64,000 nt of DNA from Bursaphelenchus xylophilus (Eukaryota > Nematoda > Chromadorea > Rhabditida > Aphelenchoididae). The position numbers and the translations under genes were made by a program. Position 1 is the stretch's first letter; each line of letters starts with the position of its first letter. Shown in pieces: positions 32,377-42,935 of the stretch. The stretch covers positions 496,001-560,000 of the forward strand of contig CAJFCV020000002.1 in the NCBI GenBank assembly GCA_904066235.2, given 5' to 3'. The notes below the pieces were generated by a model, which saw only the letters and a list, made by a program, of their open reading frames with translations, searched no databases and was not told the origin of the DNA.

Positions 32377-35300
32377 TCAATACTTCTGAGCGCAGTACTG
32401 AAAACAAATACTCATTTTTTATAATACGTTGACATTAAAGTGGCGGACCTAATCCAGCGACAAAAAACGTACCATTTTGCATCCGGGAAGTATCAAAAAT
32501 GTGGCAAAATGCTTCCCTCTCCAAGTGAAAAAACTTCGTTTTGAAGGGCGCGCGGAGAAAGTTCCTTATTCTGGCCACAATAAAGGTGCCCTGCGAACTG
32601 CGCCCAAGCTTGGGAACTGAAGTTAGGAAGAAAGGCTTCCACCTAGCTGGCGCTGAAATAGTATAATAGCTCTATAGCTTTAAAACTACCTACGAAGGCT
32701 ATGACGACTCATTTAGTTCTATACGGAGGCAATAAGTTTCGTTCCGGACAGGTCTCATCGTATAAAGTGTAAAATCGCGGGCTGCAGCCATTTTTGAAGG
32801 ATAAGGTGGTAGGTTAAAAAAACGGCGCTCACTTTCTAAATCCACGGCATTGACAACGATGAATTGAGCGTGCACGCCAAATTTGGGCTAATTCTGTCCA
32901 GTTTCCGCAAAGTTATAAGTTGTGGCCAGAATAAGGAACTTTTACTGGGCGCGCTCTTTCCCTCACAAAAAGAGCGCCTTTGAAGCCGGAGTTTCTTCAC
33001 CTGGAGATGGAGGTATTTTGCTACATTTTTTTTACCTCCTGGATGCAAAATGGCACGTTTTTTGCCACTGGATCAGGTCCCTTACTGTACTTTTTACCTG
33101 TCTAGCATCGGATATTAAATATTTCTGGCTTCTCGTAATGAATCCCTCCGCACTGCAGCCAAGCCCTTTGCCAATTGACTTGCAATCCGCGATTTCTTCG
33201 CTCAAATCGTAAATCTCGTCGGGTTTCTTCCGATAAATCGCCTTGACGTACCTTTGCCGGCTCACTGGGTCATTCCACAGCTCAATGAAGAGAGCGCTGC
33301 CGACCGGCGCATTATCGTTTTTGTTGTAATCGAGAAACTTAAAATTTAGGTTGTTCAGGACAGCTAGGACATTGATGTCGTGCTGAAAAAATAGCTTTTC
33401 TTCAACGACTTAGAAGAGAAGTACCCCAAGTGCAACGCTCAGACTTTCTTTAAATTTTGCACACACGTCGGACATAAACTAAGTATCAATTCCTGAAAGT
33501 TTTAGCTTTCAGGAAACCTTTGCAAGCGCCACTGAGAAATTGAATCACTTTGCCGCCGAGAGAGTACGCCAAATGCGGAGAGCGGTCAGAGAAAAAACAC
33601 GCTTTTTGGCCACAACTTCGCCAGTTTTGTGAGACAAAAATTGATTTTTTGTAGAAACATTACCCTCTACGGTAGAAATACTTACGAAACTTTTCATGCC
33701 GAAATTCGGCAAAAATTTTGAAATTTTCGCCAATTTTCAATCTAAAATCGTCGGTTGTTTCTGCAAAGCGCGAGCTAGGATTCTCGCATATATTTTACAA
33801 AAAATTATTCTAAATTTGCGCCAAGTTTCACCAAAATCTGAGCGTCAAACTTGGGGTACTTCCCCTGTTAAGATAAAGCAAATTTACCATGGAAAACGCC
33901 CTGTATTTCAAGTCATTAGCTGCTCTGTTGCCACAGTTTTTATTGAGCATCCTCTGCGATTTACTGGAGCAGAGTGCTTTGTGTTCTATATCATTAATGA
34001 GGACATTGAATAAACCGCCGGAGTGCATAGTCACCAGCGCCTTTCTCCAATCGAGTCTGCCTTGGAATTCAATATCTGGAAAAATCGCTGTCGTAAACAC
34101 CTTTTTTGGCGTAAATACGTGTATGCAATGATTGCAAAAAACAAAAGATGTTTTGCCTAAAATCAGCCCTTAGAACTTATTAAACCGTTTGTTGTAGACA
34201 AGTTTTGTTGAGCAAGGATTTGTCATACATTGCTTCACAATATTTGCTCCACTATATTCTCCTTACCAAGTCCATAAACAAACCGGAACGACTGAATATA
34301 AAACGCGTAGATCTGGCTGTATATGGCCTCATATTCCTTGGCCAAACTGAGGTTCTTCTCCTTCTAAAAAAAATTTTTTGTTGTTACAACATCGCCATTA
34401 AACATTACCTCGTTAACAAAGGGATCGGTCAAGGAAATCAAATACAAAAGAACCGGAACCTCCACTTTTGTGACATTTTTGAGACGCGCAACTAGCTTCT
34501 AAAAAGCAACGTTGAAAATACGGTTCGACCTTCAACAATGTGCTACAGTGGAGGACCTGATCCAGTAGAAAAAAACGTATCATTTTGTATCCGGGAAGTA
34601 TAAAAAATGTAGCAAAATACCTCCCCTTCCAAGTGGAAAAACTCCGATTCCAAAAGCGGTCTTTTTTGAGGGAAAGAACGCTCCTTTCAAAACGAAGTTT
34701 TTTCACTTGGAGGCGGAGGCATTTTGCCACATTTTTGATCCTTCACGACTGCAAAATGATACGTTTTTTGCCACCGAATCAGGTCCGTCGCTGTAGTAGT
34801 AACCAGATTGCCACGGCTCCGGAGCCGGCTCTTGGCTCCGGCTCTGAACGGCCCCGGCTCCGAGCCGGGAGCCAGAGACAGGCTTCTGAAACTTCTCAGC
34901 GTTCAGAAATGTAAAAATTTTGTGATCTTGTTAAAAGAAATTGCTCGAAAAATACTGCGATGGGGATTCGGAACCGGAGCTGCAAATTTGACCTCGGCTC
35001 CGGTTCTGGGAGCTAAGAGCCGGAGCAGGAGCCGAAATTTTGTCCGTAGCAATCTCTGGTAGTAACTTGCTTCGTTCTTCTTCAAAAATTTGGCGACTTC
35101 TCTGGTTTTCAACCCTTTTGATCCAAGTAAAAAGGAGAAATGGCAGTTAACAAATGGTGCTCCGATAATATCGGTCTCATTCTTCAAAGGAGACACGATT
35201 TTTAATGTGTCATAGGTGATCTTTTTTCCGTAGAGTCCTTTGAAATTGTAGAGAGCGCTTTCTCTGGTTCGATTTATACTTGTTGTTCTGATCTTGATGG

Positions 35301-36477
35301 CATTCGCATCATATTTGTTTGGAAGGAACTTGAAAGCTTCAATGTAGCGCTTCCGGATCCATTTACCAAGAAACTGTTGTTGCTGTATTCCAAGCTGGAA
35401 ATGAGGTAAGCCCTGGTCAGAGTAAAATACGCATAATTTAAAGAATACTTTTCTATTATAACAAGACAACTTTTGATTTTTAAGTAATAAGTCCTAAATT
35501 TACAATCGTGAAAACCAAAAGGAAGATATCAGTTTTCGTCTTCCGATCTGAGTAGTGGTAGCTACAGTCTAGTGGCCAAAAACGTTCCATTTTGCATCCA
35601 GGAAGTATCAAAAATGTGGCAAAATGCCCCCTTCCCCTAGTGAAAAAACTTCGTTTTGAAGGGTCAGTCACAAAAAAGGCGGGCATACTTTTGAAAACTG
35701 AATTTTTTCACTTGGAGAGGGAGGTATTTTGCCACATTTTTGATACTTCCTGCATGCAAAATGATACGGTTTTTTCCACTAGATCAGGTCATATATGTAC
35801 ATCTGAGATAAATAGAGAAGGCTCTAAAATTATTTGATATAAAAAAATAATGGCATATTGTACATGATGACACGTGCGTATAACAGAGATCGTTAGCAAA
35901 CGAAAATATGGCAAAAATTGTAAAAAAAGATGATCTACAGCGGGGCACCTGATCCAGTGGCAAAAACGTACCATTTACATCCGGGAAGCACCAAAAATGT
36001 GGCAAAATGCCCCCTTCTCCAAGTGAAAAACTTCGTTTTGAAGGGTCCGTCACAAAAAGAGCGGGCACACTTTTGAAATCTGAGTTTTTTCACTTGGAGA
36101 GGGAGGCATTTTGCCACATTTTTGATATTTCCTGGATGCGAAATGATACTCTTTTTGCCACTGGACCAGGTCCGCCACTGTATGCATTTTGTATGAACAT
36201 TTATTGTCCAATTTTGTTTTCTAAACGTCTTTGTAAGACCAAAACCCCTTCTTACATTAGTCAACTGTCCGTATCCATTTTCCCAATACGATTCCGGATA
36301 CAAGTCACCCTTGAAAGGACCATTTGGCGCTCTATCTCCATGTCGCCATATTGCCGCCATATACTCCAGTTTATGGCCTTTCACAGCTTGCGGACCAAAA
36401 GTCCCGTTCACATAACCACCATGACCATTCTGACATACTGTAAAAAATAAAACGCAAATGAACAGCTTCATAGCCAT
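32377..36477 (-). CDS. Secreted histidine acid phosphatase (paralogue 2)
   Basis: Minus strand exons 36256-36477, 35071-35394, 34409-34498, 34267-34363, 33888-34075, 33098-33382, 32377-32397; 408 residues. There is a signal peptide of about 20 residues, the nucleophile motif WRHGDRAP (Arg45, His46), and HDINVLA (His308-Asp309) as general acid. Exon lengths equal those of paralogue 1 (324, 90, 285, 285 nt), except that the 285-nt fourth exon is split by an extra phase-1 intron (34076-34266). Exon 2 must end at GAA|GCAAGT, a GC donor, to give the conserved 324 nt and phase 0. Introns carry family A (four copies, one with a nested element), family B and a hAT-like element. The gene reads as intact despite this load. 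Tandem duplication with paralogue 1 (same strand, about 1.6 kb apart) is inferred. Confidence 0.87.
32436..33089. repeat. Family A MITE split by nested element G
   Basis: Left part 32436-32569 (AGTGGCGGACC... to GGGCGCGCGG), right part 32939-33089 (GGCGCGCTCTTTCCCTCACA to CTTACTG). The two halves together make one normal family A copy. Confidence 0.8.
32570..32938. mobile_element. Element G, TIR element nested in family A
   Basis: Terminal inverted repeat GTTCCTTATTCTGGCCACAA at left and its exact inverse at right; 369 bp. No coding capacity and no clear target duplication. It is younger than its host family A copy. Confidence 0.75.
33413..33867 (-). repeat. Family B MITE with TTA duplication
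   Basis: Inverted orientation. The left end is weakened (GAAGAGAAGTACCCC) and the right end reads GGTACTTCCCCTG; TTA flanks at 33410-33412 and 33868-33870. Located in an acid phosphatase 2 intron, ending 20 bp from the exon 5 donor. Confidence 0.88.
34544..34795. repeat. Family A MITE in acid phosphatase 2 intron
   Basis: TA-CAGTGGAGG to CGCTG-TA, full length. Its right end abuts the 8-bp duplication of a hAT-like element. Confidence 0.85.
34804..35058. mobile_element. Element F (hAT-like MITE) with 8-bp target duplication
   Basis: 255 bp, termini CAGATTGCCACGG and CCGTAGCAATCTCTG inverted. Direct repeats GTAGTAAC at 34796-34803 and 35059-35066. The interior is GC-rich, built of GGCTCCGG/GAGCCGG words. 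On the coding strand it sits 4 nt downstream of the GC donor of exon 2. Confidence 0.88.
35563..35790. repeat. Family A MITE in acid phosphatase 2 intron 1, copy 1
   Basis: TA-CAGTCTAGTGGCC at left. The right end is eroded after AGATCAGGTCA. Confidence 0.8.
35795..35935 (+). repeat. Family L repeat, copy 1
   Basis: TACATCTGAGATAAATAGAG through ATGATGACACGTGCGTATAA to GATGATC, about 140 bp, shared with 56003-56148. Both copies are followed directly by a family A element. Confidence 0.75.
35936..36182. repeat. Family A MITE in acid phosphatase 2 intron 1, copy 2
   Basis: TA-CAGCGGGGC to GCCACTG-TA. It is adjacent to family L. Confidence 0.85.
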
Positions 36478-36521
36478 GATGGTGGAGTAACCATGATGCT
36501 TTTCAATTCAAATCGTTTTTA

Positions 36522-36529
36522 ATTTTATA
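36522..36529 (-). promoter_or_regulatory. TATA-like box of acid phosphatase 2
   Basis: TATAAAAT on the minus strand, about 45 bp upstream of the ATG. A TGATAAGC (GATA-type) site lies further upstream at about 36693. Confidence 0.45.
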
Positions 36530-36960
36530 TAGGCCATAAAAATTTAGTCATCATTCTCTGACGGTTTGTCTAATGGTTCAAATTCTGGAAAGGCTGAGGG
36601 TCTTTGGATTTATATTCGATTTGAGTGTTTGTGGTGGGAACGGCTTTTAGAAATTTGAATTAAAAAGTCTTTGATGTGTTTGGAGTCTGAAATGATAAGC
36701 AAAAGAAGTGAAATTTCCGGACAATGAACTGGAAGGGAACAGAAAATTAAATTGTTATAGACATGTTTTGTTGTACATATTCTAGGCTTATCGTGGCCAA
36801 AAATGGGACCTTAGGACCTCTTTTGTAGTGTTTGTTATAGGCAGGTCTCGTTGTTCTTTGTACTGGGAAATGAATGCGTATCGAAAACTTTGTTCGATAT
36901 TTTGCATGCCTGTCTAAAAAGCAGCATAATGTCAAATTGAAAGTAAAGTTGGATTCGATC

Positions 36961-37092
36961 TATCAACTTGTCGGAAAAATAATGTGGATTTGTCGCGCCT
37001 TGAAGCTATCGCTTTGCAACGTCTAGCCGCAGTTGCAGATTAGGAGCAACTATGACGAGGCGAGAGAATCCTCAACGACAAAATCATAAGGC
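36961..37092. repeat. Family C MITE, eroded copy
   Basis: TATCAACTTGTCGGAAAAAT with AATGTGGATTTGTCGCGCC. The right half is only partly recognisable (GACGAGGCGAGAG, AACGACAAAAT). A further GTCAACTTGTCTGAAAATTA at 37194 may be a shifted end. Confidence 0.5.
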
Positions 37093-38590
37093 GTTATCAA
37101 CCGTTTTCATTGACTTTGTATAGACGTGCCTTTATTATGTAAATCAAGGTGGAATGTTGCGTGATGCATGATGGAAAAGTAAACAGTAGCCCGTCAACTT
37201 GTCTGAAAATTATTTCAACAACTTGATATAAAAATTTGGTTTGCTGGTGATTCGAGTTGTTCTTGATATGCAATAAACACACCGATTGTTTTCTTGACAT
37301 AATATATTCACGAATTATGCAAACAAACAGCCAATCGTGAGCCTTTGATGTTTTGGTGTCAAGAAATCGACAACTCAAACTTACGGTAGAATATAATACA
37401 AATCCGCGACCAGCTTCCCCAAGAAAAAGATGACAGCAGCACCTTCGCCTTCGCCTTTGCCGTTTATGTTTACACTGTGACGACTGGCAATACGAAAAGC
37501 CCTTTGTCGTAAAGAAGGTCACACGTTTATGAGATTTATTTATTCGCCGACGGCTTTTTCGTGTGTGAAAATGTTTTAAAACGCTTCGAGCTGTGGCATC
37601 AGCTGACTTGGCATTCTCTTCACGTTCGAGCTCGTCAATTCTCTCTCTTCGTTTGTCTTCTTGCCCTTCGGGCCATTTATCGGATAGATCTTTAATGTGT
37701 CGGGGATTATTGGTGTGTCCTTGGGGGATTTTTCAGAGAGTTTAAGGGAGTAAGTTGAAGGGATGTGGAGGTTTCGTTTTATAGTATTCTGGGCTTACCG
37801 AGCGGCGTATCCCTTTACTAGACAATACTCAAATATCCATACCGGTTAACAATTACATTTATTATTTCGAACACAACCATCTTCATCGCTTTTCCCTCTC
37901 TCCTTGATCTTCGATCGAGGCGCTGGGACTTGGGCTTAGACATGCGCGGTAACTCCGCCTCCGACTTACGTCATCAGCGTCGCTGGCCGCGACAATATTG
38001 TAAAAGCGTTATGAGCGTTCATAGAGTAAGTCGTGATATTCAACAGGTTTCTTATGTATAAGAGAGAACAAGAAATGAAGAGACTCGGCCGTTTCGACCA
38101 CTTCATATATATTATAGTTGTCCCAGAAAAACTAAAATTTTTCAAAATCGACCTCAAACACAATACAGGAGCTAATTTAAAAAAAAAGCCCCTCGCTTTA
38201 TACGATTCTAAAGCAACGTTTCCATTAGACCCATACTATTCCGAAAAAAGAAACAAATCCCTCCAAAATCCGAAAATTTTCCCGCCTTTGAGTTACTCTT
38301 CGCGATGTCTCTCGAAAAAGTATACTTTCAGAAAAAAACTCGCTCTCCTCGAAGCGTTAGAGTCCGATGACCTGCTGTTTTCATGCTGTAAAAAAGCGAT
38401 TGAGGTGTCTTTTCAAAAACCTCAATCTCAAAATTGGTTGAAATTTTAAGTGCCTTTTTTTTGTTCGGGTTTAGAAAGATCGAAGTAAAAAAAAAGTTTG
38501 TTTGGTCAAAATCTGAGGAAATAACGGTTTTTACAATGTTTGAAGTTGCATGTGAGGTCATAATTTTACTTTGAATTTGTGTTTTACATG
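37093..38590. other. Intergenic, one unexplained 138-codon frame
   Basis: A plus-strand frame at 38033-38449 is Lys/Ser/Leu-rich with no recognised domain and AT-driven composition; not called a gene. 37400-37800 contains CTTCG-rich pyrimidine tracts. No RNA gene seen. Confidence 0.4.
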
Positions 38591-38597
38591 CCGGCTC

Positions 38598-38798
38598 TCT
38601 TCAAAATAACGTATTTTACATTTTTACACTTTTTTTTGATTTTATAAAATATGGATTTCAATTGAATTTTTGCGTAGCCTGGGTTCTCCAAGCTTTTCTC
38701 AAGACATCAAAATAACGTATCTTACATTTTTACACTTTTTTTGATTTTATAAAATACGGATTTCAATTGAATTTTCGTGCATCCAAGGCTCTCCAAGC
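38598..38798 (+). repeat. Two-copy tandem duplication
   Basis: A unit of about 108 bp (CAAAATAACGTATTTTACAT, TTTTTGATTTTATAAAATA, GGATTTCAATTGAATTTT, CTCCAAGCTT) occurs at 38602-38695 and 38709-38798. Confidence 0.75.
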
Positions 38799-38799
38799 T

Positions 38800-39420
38800 T
38801 ACAAAAAACATGTTTTAAACAACCCGAATTAATTTCCAAATCACTTTTTTTCTGATTTCTCCCTCCTGTTTACCCTTCAAAACAAGCCCCTTACTCTTAT
38901 TTTCCCTCCACTACAACATTGTTTTCCACCGGGTTTGGAAGAGCCGGCCCTCGGATTTAGAAGCGTGCAAGAATCTACTTGGAAACAAAATTTTGCCTTT
39001 CTCCCCAAAAACTTTCTTTTTTCCATAAATTCGTTTTTTTCGAAAAGGGCGACAAAGTTTTTGCGGAGACAAAAAGAACAAAGTTTATTATGAAAACAAT
39101 CGGATGAGCTCTTGAGGGTGCTCGATCTCGGGTAATTGTGGGCGATTACGTCATTTACTCGGGTTTTTGCAGAAGTGGAGTATTGTTTTCGGGGGCTTGG
39201 AGACGTTTTGGAAATGTTGTTTTTTGGTAATTGTAAAGTTTTTCCATCATGATTTTTAGAGGACATAGTGAACTTTGGACTATGGAATTATATTTTTCTT
39301 AATTTTCAATTTGTAAATTTCGGAATTTATCACAAATGGGATGAGCAATGATTCTAAAAAAACGTTTTTTCCTAGAAAAATTACTCATTAAAAGTCATTT
39401 CCATCTTTTTTACAATATTT
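38800..39420. other. Intergenic, nothing recognised
   Basis: A 129-codon minus frame at 38877-39266 has no family resemblance. Confidence 0.4.
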
Positions 39421-39490
39421 GTCTCCAGCGGGCATCGAACCAGCGTCGTCAGATTACTAGTCTTCGTCAAAATCCACTGCGCCATGAAAC
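39421..39490 (-). tRNA. tRNA-like sequence, probably a pseudogene
   Basis: On the minus strand an A-box-like TGGCGCAGTGG and a perfect B-box GGTTCGATGCC are correctly ordered about 30 nt apart. A loop CTAGTAA could present AGT (Thr). The acceptor (GTTTCAT with TGGAGAC) and anticodon stems have mismatches, so a functional tRNA is unlikely; a tRNA-derived relict is likelier. Confidence 0.4.
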
Positions 39491-39897
39491 ATTTTCCACG
39501 AAATTAAGGATGCAAATTACATGTCCCTGGACCAGAATTTTACGCTGATTCCAAATCTGCAATAAAATCTTGTGAGATTTTTGATCTGAAAGAGATACGC
39601 TCGATTTTTATCGACCAGAGATCATAACCAGTATGTTACAGTAATCATACCGATTTTGTATTGCGATTTTTGAAGTCACCGTCGCCCAAAACCTACAGAC
39701 AGCCGGTTTTGCGAGAGTTTCCCTTATTGCGACGGCAACAACAGAGCTCAGGAGGGCAGTAATAGCCGTATGCAAATTTCCACCTTCCGGGCATTACTGG
39801 GCAAAAAATTTTTGGAACGCGTTTTAGGGACCTATATCAACATTTTAGGAAAAAAAACCGAAAAAAATGAATATAATATGCCAGAACTAGTCATATC
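39491..39897. other. Intergenic, nothing recognised
   Basis: No gene or repeat is supported. Confidence 0.4.
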
Positions 39898-40454
39898 TAG
39901 GCATGGCTTCGGGCCGGGCTTTGCAAAATTTTCCGGGCCGGTCCGGGCCGACTAATTTCCCGGCCCGATCCCGGGCTTCGATTTTTAGGCCCGGGCCGGC
40001 CCGGTTTTTTCTAAAACTGAGAAAAAGGGAAAAAATAAGCTTTTTCGACAGAATTTTTCATTTTTTTCGAACACAGGGCTGATAGCGAACATAAAGTGAC
40101 CTTATTTACCACTCGCCCAAATAAAAAACAATTTCAAGTCAATTCGAAAAAAATTGAAAATTCCTAAGAGCTCAGCTAGTACACTGGCAAAAAAAGAAAC
40201 CGAAAAAATTTTCAACAATACGCAATAGCCTTTTTCTGATCCGATATAACCTATAAAGACTTTTGCTAAATTCAACCTTTTGTGAAAATTTGTCAAAATT
40301 TTCTTTCCCCACTTTCTTTCTTTCCAACCTAGTATAAGAATTTTCCGGGCCGAACCGGGCTGGGCTTTCAAAATTTTCCAGGCCCGGGCTCGGGCCGGGC
40401 TTGGAGATTTAGGCCCGGGCCAGCCCGCGCCAGCCCGGGTTGCAGCCATGCTTA
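39898..40454. mobile_element. Element I, GC-rich hAT-like MITE
   Basis: 557 bp, termini TAGGCATGGCT and AGCCATGCTTA inverted. Flanks GTCATATC (39890-39897) and GACATATC (40455-40462) form an 8-bp duplication with one difference. Both ends are packed with GGGCCGGGC/CCCGGGCC words; the middle is AT-rich. No transposase. Confidence 0.75.
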
Positions 40455-40462
40455 GACATATC

Positions 40463-41115
40463 TGATTTTTTATATAATTTATCAGCCGTTTTTGAAAAAA
40501 TCTCAATTTCGGTTTCCTCTAAAAGTTCTATTTTCTCTTTATTTTGTTATATTATTCCAATTTCCCGCTTATTTTCGATTTACCACGCGAAATCCGCATT
40601 TATCCGTGTGACGTATGCTTTCCGATGCCCGCGCGAGATAAGGGGACCGCGAATCCGCAATTTCGATTTAAAAATCCGATTTTATTACACAACTTTTGCT
40701 TCTCCTTCGCCCAAAACTTTTTCCGAAATTCTGATTTTGGGTTTCATTTCAATATTTGAAGATGTTCGTTGGGTAATTGGATCTCTTTGACTGTGTAATC
40801 AGATCTTAAAAGCAATGTTCTTCCCGATTTTTCTGTTCGGAATTTTTTATTTTTGTTCGATTTTGAGTAAAAAAATTCATGATTTATTCATAAATTCAAG
40901 GCGAATTTAGATTTGGAAGGGAATACGTATTGTATAAATGTTATGTTAGTTGTTCATTGCAGGCCTTTTTGGAATTATTTTTGCGGTTTTTTTGAAACGG
41001 TTGGTAGCTGTTTTCAAGGCTTTTTAGAGGGATTGACAGGTTTATAAACAACGAATGCTTTTTATGGACTATTTTTCAAAGCTTCTTTTATTATGTTTAT
41101 CAGGCTTATAGTTAA
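40463..41115. other. Intergenic, nothing recognised
   Basis: A 116-codon frame at 40440-40790 overlaps the element I end and has no domain. Confidence 0.4.
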
Positions 41116-41165
41116 GGGAAGTCCAAGTGCAACGCTCAGATTTTAATGAAGCTTTTCATAAATTT
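41116..41165 (+). repeat. Family B left-end fragment
   Basis: AAGGGAAGTCCAAGTGCAAC then GCTCAGATTTTAATGAAGC, a short truncated terminus directly before a fuller copy. Confidence 0.6.
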
Positions 41166-41166
41166 A

Positions 41167-41524
41167 CAGGGGAAGTACTACAAGTGCGACGCTCAGATTT
41201 TCTTTAAATTTTGCACACCCGTCGGGTATGGACCAAATATCAATTCCTGAAAGTTTTAGCTCGCGCTTTGCGGGCGCCGTCGACATATCGAACGATTCCT
41301 GCCGCCGAGAGAGCACGATTAACGCGGAGAGCGGTCAGAGAGGAAAGCGCTTTTTGGCCATAACTTTGAAAAGTCCGAAATTTTCACCGCCTTCCGATCT
41401 AAAAATCTCGGTTGTTTCTGCAAAGCGCGAGCTAGGATTCTCGCATATATTTTAGAAAAAATTATTCTAAATTTGTGCCAAGTTTCATCAAAATCTGAGC
41501 GTCGCACTTGGGATACTTCTCCTG
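41167..41524 (-). repeat. Family B MITE with TTA duplication, internally deleted
   Basis: CAGGGGAAGTACTAC to GGATACTTCTCCTG, flanked by TTA on both sides. About 85 bp are missing between CATAACTTTGA and AAAGTCCGAAATTTT. Confidence 0.85.
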
Positions 41525-41545
41525 TTAGATGATTTTTTCTATGAA

Positions 41546-41699
41546 AGGGAAGTATCAAAAATGTAGCAAAATGCTTCCCTCTCCAAGTGAAAAAACTCCG
41601 ATTTCAAAAACGCGCCCGCTCTTTTTGTGAGAGAAAGGGCCCTTCAAAACGCAGTTTCAAAATGGTACGGTTTGCCACTGGATCAGGTCTGTCACTGTA
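41546..41699. repeat. Family A MITE, doubly shortened
   Basis: Starts GGGAAGTATCAAAAATGTAG and ends GGATCAGGTCTGTCACTG; most of the right arm is deleted. Confidence 0.75.
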
Positions 41700-42045
41700 T
41701 GCGAGACTCCTACCTTGCGCTTTGCAGAAACGAACGATATTTTTAGCTCGAAAATTTGAAAAAAAATTACAGATTATTACGAATCTTAACAGCGTTATCG
41801 ACCGAGATTTCTAGCCCGAGAGTTGGAAAAAATCTATACATTTTGCGAATTTTGGCATGTAAAGTTCCTTACCTACTTCTACCGTATGGACTATTGTATA
41901 CGTACATAAAAAAATATTTTTTTATGTACATACTTTTTTTTCTTTGTCACTCCTCTCCGCGTTTTGCCTTCTCTCTCGGTCGCAAAGATCGTTGAATATC
42001 TCGGCTGTAACTCCAAAGCAAAAGCCAATATTTTCCGAGCTGACA
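41700..42045 (+). repeat. Highly diverged family B copy
   Basis: GCGAGACTCCTACCTTGCGC then TTTGCAGAAACGAACG, followed by CTCCTCTCCGCGTTTTGCC and GCAAAGATCGTTGAATATCT. No termini. It is the most diverged large copy and also contains a partial internal duplication. Confidence 0.6.
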
Positions 42046-42247
42046 ATTGAGCCATGTGTAAACTAAAACTACCTGATAATTATCCAGTTTGTCTATGGTA
42101 TCTTACCGCGTTTATACATATAATATTAGACCAATTTTTTTTCTTCGCAAACCTTATTGATAATGAAATAATGAAATTTTAGGTCACAATCACCATCAAT
42201 CCATTTGATTCAATGTAAATTTTAATCGTACAGTCACAAAACTCATC

Positions 42248-42520
42248 ATGTTCTTCCTATCATCCGTATTTACCATCCGTCCATCACGGCCATTTACCTA
42301 TAAACTTCTCCAGATAATGCTAATATCATCATTATCCCAACTGGTTCAATGTGGGCCTCCAGTGATACGAGAGCAAGAGACGCCTTGGCCAAACTTCTCC
42401 ACGCCTCTTCTGATATTGGTTGTGGCAGCAGTCATACTTATGCTGGTAGCGATCTCGTTATGTTTCCGCGCTGATGAGGCTTGTTGCGTTCCGGCGCTGG
42501 CAGCAGCTTGTTGTGAATAG
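42248..42520 (+). CDS. Possible 90-residue Cys-tailed membrane protein
   Basis: Single open frame from ATG at 42248 to TAG. Residues 1-36 could be a long signal peptide or anchor (KLLQIMLISSLSQLVQCGPP). A strong membrane helix follows at about 52-72 (LLILVVAAVILMLVAISLCF). The short tail carries CC twice (EACCVPALAAACCE). Third-position composition is less AT-biased than the surroundings. No family recognised and no splice evidence; it could be a whole single-exon gene or one exon. Confidence 0.45.
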   Translation: MFFLSSVFTIRPSRPFTYKLLQIMLISSLSQLVQCGPPVIREQETPWPNFSTPLLILVVAAVILMLVAISLCFRADEACCVPALAAACCE

Positions 42521-42689
42521 AGGAGGGAAAAGTTTTATGTTTTTGTCAGAGTTTAGTATGATATATTGTAGTTTATATTATAGATTTACTTGAACACTAT
42601 CAACGAAAAGATATACTGCCATCTTTTTGAGTTATATTTATAGAAAGATCGCTCTAGGCGCAAGAAAATCAATTTTGTATGAGCTGGCG

Positions 42690-42935
42690 TACAGGACCTG
42701 ATTCAGTGACATAAAACGTACCATTTTGCATCCGGGAAGTATCAAAAATATGGCAAAATGCTTCCCTATCCAAGTGAAAAAACTTCGTTTTGAAGGGTTT
42801 CCCTCACAAAAAGAGCGGGCGCGCTTTTGAAATCCGAGTTTTTTCACTTGGAGAGGGAAGCATTTTGGCACTTTTTTGATACTTCCCGGATGCGCAATGG
42901 TACATTTTTTGCCACTGGATCAGGTCACCTACTGC
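42690..42935. repeat. Family A MITE
   Basis: TACAGGACCTGATTCAG at left (two bases of the terminus lost) and GGTCACCTACTG at right. The arms pair well. Confidence 0.85.

Noticed and set aside
34903..35469. 188-codon minus-strand frame as one exon
   Set aside because: It runs past the exon 2 boundary into hAT-like element F; the paralogue shows the exon ends at 35071.
35935..36477. 180-codon minus-strand frame as a single protein
   Set aside because: The first 74 codons are acid phosphatase exon 1; the remainder reads through the intron into a family A element.
38033..38449. 138-codon frame as a gene
   Set aside because: Low-complexity Lys/Ser/Leu composition, no splice partners, no recognisable domain; retained only as a note in the intergenic entry.
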